A stretch of DNA of 6,017 nucleotides from a candidate division Zixibacteria bacterium RBG_16_43_9 (GCA_001775355.1 MEWM01000009.1:4893-10909); one strand, 5' to 3'; positions 1 to 6,017 are shown, counted from the first letter of the stretch. The notes: generated from the letters alone by a model not told the origin. Made by a program: numbers and translations.

Positions 1-30
1 AAATGTAAGGAGAGAGAGAAGATTGTGGAA

Positions 31-50
31 CCTCTCCTTAAAAGGAGAGG
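31..50. repeat. Perfect inverted repeat, 9-bp arms
   Basis: The arms CCTCTCCTT (31-39) and AAGGAGAGG (42-50) are exact reverse complements separated by AA. It is the first of two similar pyrimidine/purine palindromes placed 10 bases apart. No T-run follows, so it is not a typical intrinsic terminator. It looks like one unit of a dispersed intergenic palindrome family, which only a genome-wide copy count could prove. Confidence 0.75.
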
Positions 51-60
51 GAATATGTTA

Positions 61-81
61 CCCTCCCCTTATAGGGGAGGG
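61..81. repeat. Perfect inverted repeat, 9-bp arms, related to 31-50
   Basis: The arms CCCTCCCCT (61-69) and AGGGGAGGG (73-81) are exact reverse complements around a TAT loop. The sequence is a variant of the 31-50 palindrome (CTCC core on the left, GGAG core on the right). Its right arm continues into GAAGGGTGGGG and so also belongs to a potential G-quadruplex. No T-run follows. It is probably part of a REP-like repeat. Confidence 0.75.
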
Positions 82-91
82 AAGGGTGGGG
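74..91 (+). other. Potential G-quadruplex motif
   Basis: Four G-runs on the + strand (GGGG, GGG, GGG, GGGG) are separated by loops of 1, 2 and 1 bases (A, AA, T). This satisfies the usual G3+N1-7 rule with unusually short loops, which are known to favour stable quadruplexes. The motif lies about 90 bases before the first start codon on the non-template strand, so a transcript starting further upstream would carry it as RNA. The first two runs also form the right arm of the 61-81 hairpin, so the two folds are mutually exclusive. Any regulatory role is inference. Confidence 0.5.
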
Positions 92-138
92 TCAACGAAA
101 TGTCGTCGTCTCAGAACGATAAAGGCATACGAGGTGCT

Positions 139-169
139 CGTCGTCCGCCAGAGGCGGACTGACCCGACG
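139..169 (+). repeat. GC-rich hairpin just upstream of the first start codon
   Basis: GTCCGCC (143-149) and GGCGGAC (153-159) form a perfect 7-bp stem around an AGA loop. CGTC (139-142) and GACG (166-169) can pair outside it across an unpaired TGACCC on the 3' side. The structure ends 11 bases before the ATG at 181, so in the mRNA it would be a strong fold close to the ribosome landing site. No T-run follows, so it is not a classical terminator. It may be the end of a dispersed repeat that happens to abut the gene, or a translational control element; the sequence alone does not decide. Confidence 0.6.
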
Positions 170-180
170 AAAATATCAAG

Positions 181-3100
181 ATGAAATCTGCTTTAAAAAG
201 GACTTTCAGTTTATTTTTAATTCCTCTACTTATCTGGGTGTATGCTCCAAACCTTGCAAGTCAGGTAATAGGTAAGAAGACAGGACTGACGCTAAGAGGG
301 GATGGATCCACGGGTCCTTTTGTTATTTCCGAGAGGTATATTCTCACCCATACGGAAAAGGTTCAGAAAGATACTTTGCTCTTGGAAAAAGACAAGGATT
401 ACCTTATCGATTATAATAAAGGGCTTCTCTGGCTCACCCAGCCGTTAGGCAAAGACGACTCTCTCCGCATAAGTTTTGAAGAGTTTTCATCCGGCATAAG
501 GAAAAGATACTTTCACCGGGAGCTTTCTTTTTCCCAGGAGGTTTTCTCTGCAAATTCCTCAGCTTTGAACAATTCAACTTCTAATTCTTCAAATGTGAGC
601 CTGTCCACAAAAGAAGTCTCCAACATTTTCACCAGTCCCCTTTCTCAGATATCCGGTGACAAACCATTTTCATCTAACCTTCAGATCTCCGGAAGCAAAA
701 GTTTCTCCTTTGACCTGGGTAATGTCGAGTCGTTTTCTCTATCCCAGGGTCTTAACCTTACCCTCTCAGGGAATTTGACCAAAGAGGTTAAAGTCTTAGC
801 CCTGATCTCTGACCAGGGGAGAGGAGGGACTCCGGATGGCACTACCAAGAGATTAGAGGAGTTGGATAAGGTTCTGATGCAGGTCAACTCTCCCAATTTC
901 AATGGCTACTTGGGAGACCAGTATCTTTCCTTTGACGGGAATCTTTCAGGGAGATATGATAAGAAATTGGAAGGGGTATCTGCTGAGGGTAAATTCAATG
1001 AAAACAGCGTTTCTATCTCTTATGCTTCTTCTAAAGGCAAATATTTTCTCAACAGCTTTACGGGAGTGGAGGGTAAGCAGGGTCCATATTACCTTAAAGG
1101 TGAAAATGGACAGAGAGGAATACAGATCCTTCCAGGCACAGAGAAGGTCTATTTAGACGGAAACCTTCTTTCCAGAGGCTCGGAAAACGATTACACCATA
1201 GATTATTCCAGAGGAGTGCTCAACTTCTCATCTTCCCGTCTGGTCACCAGCGATTCGCGGATAAAAGTCGAGTTTGAGTATTCTGATCAAAATTATGAAA
1301 GGAGTTTCTATGACACAAAAGGGGAGTGGAGATTTCTGGACGGGAAAATGAAGCTCAAGGGGCTTTTTATAGACGAAAGGGATGACAAAAATAACCCTTT
1401 ATCTTTTGCCTTTTCATCACAGGATAAGGAGATACTGAAAAATTCAGGCGAGGACCAAACCAAAGCTCTCAAAGATGGTGCTCAGTTTGTCGGCTCAGGC
1501 AAAGGAGATTATAACCTTTTAACTGATTCCTCAGGCAGTTCATATTATCAGTATGCAGGGAAAGACAGCGGTTCTTATCAGGTCAACTTCAGCTGGGTAG
1601 GTAGTTCACAAGGGAGCTACATCTATACCGGGGCAGGAATATTCAAATATGTCTCTTTAGGAAAAGGAGACTACCTGCCTGTGGTATTTTTGCCCTTGCC
1701 TTCGAGCCATTCGGTGCTCGATTTAGATATGGGTCTGGATATTCTTCCGGGCTTATCTTCTGAGATAGGCTGGGGGCTGAGCAAAAAAGATCTAAACCTG
1801 TTCTCCAGCGCGGGAAATCAGGATAACTCCGGTAATGCCTTCCTCTTCAAAACAGGATTTGAAAAACAAGACTTAGAGCTGTTTGGTCATAACCTGGCAA
1901 AATTGAAATTTGAGGGATTATATAGAAATCTGGGGGAGAATTTCTCTCCTTTTGGCAGGACAGATGAGATAGAAAAAGACCGGGTCTGGGGTCTTTTTGA
2001 CGACTCCCAAAAAGGCACAGAGAAGGTTATGAGATTCAAGTCATTTTTTGCACCGGTTGAGAATCTGTCTCTGGATATGGATCTGGGGTCTCTGGATAAA
2101 GGTGATTTTTTTCAGTCGAAACGTAAAGGTTTCGGCATTACCCTTCGACCTTTCAAGAGCATCGAGGCTAAAGCCTCATCTGAGAATATCAAAAGCTCAC
2201 AAAAAGGAGTTACTTCAACTCAAACAGGAGCTTGGCAGAGAAGGAATCTCTCCTTGGCGCATCATTGGAAAAAGCTTTCCACCCAATTTTCCTGGAATTC
2301 GGAAAAACAGGAGCTTAATACAGCGTATTCACTATTGCCGAACAGAAAATATGATGAGCTAACAGGAAGCCTAAGGCTGGAATCCGGCAGTTTATGGAGC
2401 TTATCTACTCAGTTAGTCTTTCACGATGAAAAAAGAAAAAATGTTTCATGGGAAAAAGAGTATGACTCCTACACCTGGCAGAATCAAGTCTCCTTAAGAA
2501 ACTATAAAGAGGTTTTATCAACTGATTTAGAGTATATCTACCGGGCAAGGAATATCAAAACCGGACTGAAAGAGAGAGGGAATGTTGGAGCGCTAAAGTT
2601 GGATTATAATCCGAAGAGCCAATCGCTGGTTCTGAACCTGTATTATTCGGTTAATCAATTAGGTGCGGAAAAAAGCGTGGACAACTATATCGACGTGGGA
2701 AGCGGAAGAGGTCAGTATCGGTATGAGAATGGAGAATATATTCCTGACCCTGAAGGAAATTACATATTACAAAAAGAGATGCTGGATGAGTATGTTCCGG
2801 GAAAACAGTTGGACAAAAGCTTCAGGGCTATCTTTTATCCGGGCAAGCTTTTCCCGAAATCAAAACCCCTGAAGCAATTTTACACCGACACTTTTGTCAG
2901 GTTTTCTAATCTCGTCTCAGTCCCGGTTTCCTGGGCTGGCTTTATTCTGAATCCTTTTGACAAGGGCGGTGCTGACGGAACGCTTCTCAGAGATTTTTCT
3001 TTAAAGCAGGATTTTTACTTTTTTACTTCCTCGCCTTTCAACCTGAGGTTGAGATGGGCTTCTGATGACCGGGAAAATAACTTGCTTATCTATGGAAAGG

Positions 3101-3621
3101 ATCAGGATAAAAGAACCAGCCAGTCCGCGCTATTGCGCTACCGGGTATCTCCCAAAAACATTCTAGAATCAGAGTTCTCAAAAGAAAAAAGAGAAAGACA
3201 GAATATCGCTTTCAATTTGCTTTCAATTGATGGGAAAAGCGTAAGGATAGATTTCACCAGAAGAGAGAAAAACTCCTTAGAGATGACTTTATCCAGCAAA
3301 TTATTGAGGGAAGACGAGGGAGAATCCGGGCTTAAGGTAAACCTGTTTGAGTTAACGCCAAAAGTCTCATTTTCTTTAATAGGCCAGGGGAGACTGCACT
3401 CAGAAATAAGCTGGATTCGGGTCAATTTCTCCCCAGCCAGCAGGATATTGCCCTGGGAGATGGCAGAAGGTAAAAAGTCTGGAAATAATTTTGCCTGGGT
3501 TCTGAGCTTCGATTATAAACTTAATCAAGCTCTTTCTGCCACGTTCAACTATTCGGGTTTAAAAGAGCCGATAAGAGGCACAAGACATAATGGAAAGTTT
3601 GAAGTCAAAGCCTATTTCTAA
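181..3621 (+). CDS. Large secreted outer-membrane beta-barrel protein, function unknown
   Basis: The product is 1146 residues with a Sec-type signal peptide (basic MKSALKR, hydrophobic residues 9-22, likely cleavage near A26/S27). Two related modules with a DYxIDYxxG core sit at about 65-110 and 318-372. Between them are a Ser/Asn-rich linker (123-145) and a block with SDQ, ELDKV and LGDQ motifs (about 165-250). GxY repeats and an LPLP motif span 441-507, DLNLFS lies at 537-542, and a second GxY cluster at 844-861. The second half alternates polar and hydrophobic residues like transmembrane beta-strands and ends in FEVKAYF, a typical barrel-terminal signature. There are no cysteines. I recall these motifs from large hypothetical proteins of FCB-group candidate phyla, and the DYxIDY modules recall SprA-type proteins, but this is far shorter than SprA and I do not assign that identity. 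The start is set by the signal peptide; there is no Shine-Dalgarno sequence, only an A-rich stretch. It probably forms an operon with the adjacent Omp85 gene. Confidence 0.85.
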   Translation: MKSALKRTFSLFLIPLLIWVYAPNLASQVIGKKTGLTLRGDGSTGPFVISERYILTHTEKVQKDTLLLEKDKDYLIDYNKGLLWLTQPLGKDDSLRISFEEFSSGIRKRYFHRELSFSQEVFSANSSALNNSTSNSSNVSLSTKEVSNIFTSPLSQISGDKPFSSNLQISGSKSFSFDLGNVESFSLSQGLNLTLSGNLTKEVKVLALISDQGRGGTPDGTTKRLEELDKVLMQVNSPNFNGYLGDQYLSFDGNLSGRYDKKLEGVSAEGKFNENSVSISYASSKGKYFLNSFTGVEGKQGPYYLKGENGQRGIQILPGTEKVYLDGNLLSRGSENDYTIDYSRGVLNFSSSRLVTSDSRIKVEFEYSDQNYERSFYDTKGEWRFLDGKMKLKGLFIDERDDKNNPLSFAFSSQDKEILKNSGEDQTKALKDGAQFVGSGKGDYNLLTDSSGSSYYQYAGKDSGSYQVNFSWVGSSQGSYIYTGAGIFKYVSLGKGDYLPVVFLPLPSSHSVLDLDMGLDILPGLSSEIGWGLSKKDLNLFSSAGNQDNSGNAFLFKTGFEKQDLELFGHNLAKLKFEGLYRNLGENFSPFGRTDEIEKDRVWGLFDDSQKGTEKVMRFKSFFAPVENLSLDMDLGSLDKGDFFQSKRKGFGITLRPFKSIEAKASSENIKSSQKGVTSTQTGAWQRRNLSLAHHWKKLSTQFSWNSEKQELNTAYSLLPNRKYDELTGSLRLESGSLWSLSTQLVFHDEKRKNVSWEKEYDSYTWQNQVSLRNYKEVLSTDLEYIYRARNIKTGLKERGNVGALKLDYNPKSQSLVLNLYYSVNQLGAEKSVDNYIDVGSGRGQYRYENGEYIPDPEGNYILQKEMLDEYVPGKQLDKSFRAIFYPGKLFPKSKPLKQFYTDTFVRFSNLVSVPVSWAGFILNPFDKGGADGTLLRDFSLKQDFYFFTSSPFNLRLRWASDDRENNLLIYGKDQDKRTSQSALLRYRVSPKNILESEFSKEKRERQNIAFNLLSIDGKSVRIDFTRREKNSLEMTLSSKLLREDEGESGLKVNLFELTPKVSFSLIGQGRLHSEISWIRVNFSPASRILPWEMAEGKKSGNNFAWVLSFDYKLNQALSATFNYSGLKEPIRGTRHNGKFEVKAYF

Positions 3622-3622
3622 A

Positions 3623-5161
3623 ATGAAAAAATATTTCGTTTTTATTATCCTGCTCGGCTGTTTGCTACTGGTTTTCAATCAGGGGAATTCCGCTGAGCTG
3701 AAACAAAGGATAAAGAATATTCAACTTGCCGGGAATCAGTACTTTGATGCGAAAGCTGTCTATTCCTGTATGATGCTCAAGCCGAACGGTTATTATTTAG
3801 ATCAGCTTCTGGAGAGAAGCACTGAAGCGATTCTGAAACTGTATGAGGAGAACGGTTTTCCATTCTGCCAGATAGATCTGGAGGATTTCAATCACAATCT
3901 GAGTCTCCCAGACTCCACTAACTGGCTTTCCTTTAAGCTGAGGATAACTGAAGGACCAAGGGTCAGGATCAGGCAGATTGAGTTTGACGGAAATAAGGCG
4001 ACTAAAGAAAAAATCCTGAAAAGGATATTAGATATAGACAGCTCGGCTTATTTTTCTCAGAGGGAACTTGAATCCGGCTTATCTGCCCTCAGAAGAGCAT
4101 CCTTTATAAAAACGGTTAAAAGCGCCCAGCTTGTGCCAGAGCCTGATCCATCCTGGTCAGCTTTGAAAATAGAGCTGGAAGAAAAAAGACAGAACAGTTT
4201 CCTGGGCGTTTTGGGTTATGTTCCCAAAGCCCAGAGCGGCACCGGATATTTCAGCGGGGTGTTAAATTTCGTCTTCGACAACATCTTCGGAACCGGAAGA
4301 AAAGGGGAGATAAGCTGGACCAAGAAGGATCCTTATTCTTTTGACCTTTTCTTTTCCTTTAGGGAGCCGTACCTTTTGAACCTGCCTTTATCCGTACAGT
4401 TAGATTTGAGACAGATAGACTATGATTCCAGCTATCTTAAGTTAGACTTAAACACGCGCTTCAATTATTCTGCTTCAGATAAAATCCTGCTCGGATTTTC
4501 CACTGGCTGGGAGAAGGTGACAGCAGATGAAAGGTTGAAAGCCGTTTTGCCCTCCAGACGGAAATACAAATTCGGGATGAAATTCAGCCTGGATTTATTG
4601 GATTCTCCTAATAACCCCAGAAAAGGAATTTATGACCAGGCTGAGATTATCTACGGCAGGAAAAATTATTACCTTGGGCCAGATTTGAATCCAGACAAAG
4701 AATCAGCTAATGAGGCAAGGATATTGCTGGATTTAGACAGTTTCCTTCCAGTTTATAAAGAGCAGGTGGTGGCTCTGGGTCTGCATCTGCGAAATATACG
4801 AAGCTCCGAAAGAAAAATTCCGATCTCAGACCAGTTCTCTTTAGGAGGCTTAAATTCGCTGCGCGGTTACAGGGAGGAGGAATTTTCCGGGGACAAGCTT
4901 TTCTGGTCAAACTTGGAATACAGACTGATATTAAGCCCGGAATCGAGAGCCTATCTTTTCTGGGATTTCGGTTACTTCAGCCGCATAGTTGAAAACCCTG
5001 TCACAGGTACCTTGGATAGACTTACGGGCAGTAGATCCGGATTCGGGCTGGGATTGAAAGTAGATACAAAGTTAGGAGTTTATGAAGTCGATTACGCACT
5101 GGGAGAAAAGGACAGTTTTTCACAGGGGAAAGTCCATTTCGGGATTTCCAATCGATTTTAA
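3623..5161 (+). CDS. Omp85/BamA-superfamily outer-membrane protein with two POTRA domains
   Basis: The product is 512 residues from this ATG. It begins with a signal peptide (MKKY, hydrophobic residues 5-18, cleavage probably after A24). Two POTRA domains follow (about 29-110 and 113-188), each opening with the typical strand (IKNIQLAGN, IRQIEFDGN); the second contains the LSALRRASFIKTV helix-strand pattern. From about 190 the sequence is a D15-type barrel with an NIFGTGRKGE turn, FREPYLL, the L6 motif GGLNSLRGY (408-416, key residues R414-G415-Y416) and a terminal phenylalanine. The family inserts or exports proteins at the outer membrane. Two POTRAs match the TpsB/FhaC architecture rather than the five of BamA, so this is unlikely to be the housekeeping BamA. 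An in-frame ATG at 3590 would add 11 residues and overlap the upstream gene by 32 bases; 3623 is preferred because it gives a canonical signal peptide. The start lies 1 base after the upstream stop, suggesting coupling. Confidence 0.88.
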   Translation: MKKYFVFIILLGCLLLVFNQGNSAELKQRIKNIQLAGNQYFDAKAVYSCMMLKPNGYYLDQLLERSTEAILKLYEENGFPFCQIDLEDFNHNLSLPDSTNWLSFKLRITEGPRVRIRQIEFDGNKATKEKILKRILDIDSSAYFSQRELESGLSALRRASFIKTVKSAQLVPEPDPSWSALKIELEEKRQNSFLGVLGYVPKAQSGTGYFSGVLNFVFDNIFGTGRKGEISWTKKDPYSFDLFFSFREPYLLNLPLSVQLDLRQIDYDSSYLKLDLNTRFNYSASDKILLGFSTGWEKVTADERLKAVLPSRRKYKFGMKFSLDLLDSPNNPRKGIYDQAEIIYGRKNYYLGPDLNPDKESANEARILLDLDSFLPVYKEQVVALGLHLRNIRSSERKIPISDQFSLGGLNSLRGYREEEFSGDKLFWSNLEYRLILSPESRAYLFWDFGYFSRIVENPVTGTLDRLTGSRSGFGLGLKVDTKLGVYEVDYALGEKDSFSQGKVHFGISNRF

Positions 5162-5164
5162 AGG

Positions 5165-5992
5165 ATGAACATTCAGCCTTATTTCAAACTGACCCGTTTT
5201 CAAAACAACCTGATAACTTTTATCTCAGTGCTGTTAGGGGGATTTGCAGGTGGGGTTTCATCCTGGGGTAAACTGCTCTTAGCTGCCCTTTCTGCTTCGC
5301 TCATCTCCGCGGGAGGGTACGTTTTAAATGACTATTTCGATCTGGAAATAGATAAAATCAACCGCCCACTGCGTGTTCTGCCTAAAGGCGATCTGTCCCC
5401 GAAGAAGGCACTCATTTTTTCGATCTCCCTTTTTGTGATGGGCTTTATTCTGAGCTTTTTCCTGAAGCCCGGTTCCATAGGCATAGCTTTAGTCGCAATA
5501 ATTTTCCTTTTCCTTTACAGCGCAAAATTCAAGCGAGAGTTTCTTATCGGGAATGTGACAGTAAGTATTATCTCAGCTTTGGCTTTCATATATGGCGGGG
5601 TTTTCTCCAAAAATCCTGAAATCTCTCTAATCCCGGCAATCCTGGCATTTCTTTTTCATATGGGCAGGGAGTTGATTAAGGATATGGAAGACCTGGAAGG
5701 AGATCAGGCTCTAAGGTCTGAGACTTTTCCCATTGCTTATGGAATAAAGAATTCGCAATTCTTAGCCTCTACGATTTTTCTGGTCTTAATCATCCTGACT
5801 ATTTTCCCCTATAAGCTGAAAATATTCTCTATTTATTATCTTATTCTGGTTTTGATGATGGATTTTGTGCTTTTTTATATCATCCTCTCCCTTTGGAATA
5901 ATCCCTCAAGGGAAAATTTGGGCTCTTTAAGCCGGCTTCTGAAATTCGAGATGCTTTTGGGCCTTCTGGCGATTTTTGCTGGCAGTTTGTAA
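5165..5992 (+). CDS. UbiA-family prenyltransferase, geranylgeranylglyceryl phosphate-type
   Basis: The product is a 275-residue, very hydrophobic inner-membrane protein with about nine predicted helices (near 16-31, 37-54, 83-100, 104-118, 128-146, 153-166, 199-214, 220-241, 260-273). Both Asp-rich UbiA motifs are intact: NDYFDLEID (N55, D56, D59, D63, followed by NRP) and KDMEDLEGD (D173, D176, D180), which in this family bind the Mg-prenyl diphosphate. An LYSAKFK loop (117-123) is also conserved. The GRELIKDMEDLEGD context and short length resemble digeranylgeranylglyceryl phosphate synthases, which add a prenyl group to a glycerol-phosphate ether, better than quinone or heme O enzymes as I recall them. 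Substrate assignment is inference; menaquinone (MenA) or chlorophyll-type relatives remain possible. The start is 3 bases after the upstream stop; the AAGG directly abutting the ATG is too close for a normal ribosome site, so translational coupling is likely. The C-terminus appears complete. Confidence 0.88.
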   Translation: MNIQPYFKLTRFQNNLITFISVLLGGFAGGVSSWGKLLLAALSASLISAGGYVLNDYFDLEIDKINRPLRVLPKGDLSPKKALIFSISLFVMGFILSFFLKPGSIGIALVAIIFLFLYSAKFKREFLIGNVTVSIISALAFIYGGVFSKNPEISLIPAILAFLFHMGRELIKDMEDLEGDQALRSETFPIAYGIKNSQFLASTIFLVLIILTIFPYKLKIFSIYYLILVLMMDFVLFYIILSLWNNPSRENLGSLSRLLKFEMLLGLLAIFAGSL

Positions 5993-6017
5993 TTGAATTT
6001 TTTAACACGTAGCGTCG
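5993..6017. other. Short 3' tail, no terminator seen
   Basis: The 25 bases after the last stop contain a six-T run (5998-6003), but no inverted repeat precedes it, so it does not qualify as an intrinsic terminator. The final five bases are CGTCG, matching the reverse complement of CGACG at 165-169 that closes the upstream GC-rich repeat. This is too short to call a second repeat copy, and the operon may continue beyond the window. Confidence 0.4.

Larger units (their letters stand above)
1..180. other. Non-coding leader with several inverted repeats
   Basis: This stretch before the first gene consists largely of repeat-like sequence: a purine-rich start (AAGGAGAGAGAGAAG at 8-22), two tandem perfect hairpins (31-50 and 61-81), a G-run cluster (74-91), a GTCGTCGTC tract (103-111) and a GC-rich hairpin (139-169). 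I find no convincing -35/-10 pair at normal spacing, so the operon promoter is either non-standard or outside the window. An uninterrupted frame runs from base 2 to a TGA at 182-184, but its translation merely reads through the repeats and I do not call it a gene. The mix resembles dispersed intergenic repeats of the REP or MITE type; that is inference. Confidence 0.6.

Noticed and set aside
23..59. TTGTGG and TATGTT as a -35/-10 promoter pair
   Set aside because: The spacing is about 25 bases, far from the usual 16-18, and the first palindrome lies between them.
2..184. Frame open from base 2 to TGA at 182-184, possibly the end of an upstream gene
   Set aside because: It reads straight through both palindromes, the G-run cluster and the GC hairpin, giving an arginine-rich, domain-free translation. 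Repeat sequence with few T/A-rich codons explains the lack of stops.
681..902. Minus-strand open frame of 73 codons
   Set aside because: It lies wholly antisense to the large outer-membrane gene, has no recognisable domain, and the + strand frame has clear family motifs there.
2048..2362. Overlapping + strand frame of 104 codons
   Set aside because: Out-of-frame shadow within the large gene; its composition is basic and Trp/Ile-rich with no coherent domain.
3138..3425. Minus-strand open frame of 95 codons
   Set aside because: Antisense shadow inside the barrel-coding part of the large gene; no domain or start signal supports it.
3652..3663. Lipobox-like LLGC (residues 10-13) in the Omp85 signal peptide
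   Set aside because: The cysteine is followed by more hydrophobic residues (LLLVF) and falls inside the hydrophobic core, so signal peptidase I processing near A24 is more plausible than lipoprotein processing.
3623..5161. Calling the Omp85 gene bamA or tamA
   Set aside because: Only two POTRAs are visible, against five in BamA and three in TamA, and no bam or tamB partner is in the window, so no symbol is justified.
5998..6003. T-run after the last gene as an intrinsic terminator
   Set aside because: No inverted repeat precedes it; CTGGC and CTGGC nearby are direct, not inverted, copies.

Overview
The window holds one compact operon-like block of three genes, all on the + strand, covering nearly all of the 6 kb. 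A 180-base leader rich in inverted repeats precedes it. The genes encode: (1) a 1146-residue secreted, cysteine-free protein predicted to be a large outer-membrane beta-barrel protein of a poorly characterised family; (2) an Omp85/BamA-superfamily outer-membrane protein with two POTRA domains and a D15-type barrel; (3) a UbiA-superfamily membrane prenyltransferase whose motifs most resemble the (di)geranylgeranylglyceryl phosphate synthase branch.

The host is a diderm bacterium: two proteins carry signal peptides, barrel-like sequence and a terminal phenylalanine. The first protein's motifs (paired DYxIDYxxG modules, an SDQ...ELDKV...LGDQ block, GxY repeats, an LPLP motif) are ones I associate with large hypothetical outer-membrane proteins of FCB-superphylum candidate phyla such as Zixibacteria. 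Weak or absent Shine-Dalgarno sequences and moderate GC fit that group. The assignment is inference from recalled family patterns, not from a search.

Layout: 1-180 is non-coding, with two tandem perfect hairpins, an overlapping G-quadruplex-type G-run cluster and a GC-rich hairpin just upstream of the first ATG. 181-3621 is the large outer-membrane protein. 3623-5161 is the Omp85 protein, its start 1 base after the previous stop (a 5' extension to 3590 would overlap it). 5165-5992 is the prenyltransferase, 3 bases after the previous stop. 5993-6017 is a short tail with no recognisable terminator.

The tight spacing suggests co-transcription and translational coupling. The most interesting idea is that the two-POTRA Omp85 protein is a dedicated assembly or export partner for the large protein beside it, analogous in architecture to two-partner secretion transporters. 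The prenyltransferase would act in the inner membrane on an isoprenoid lipid or quinone precursor, and its link to the outer-membrane pair is unexplained. I see no CRISPR array, tRNA, rRNA, transposase or phage gene.
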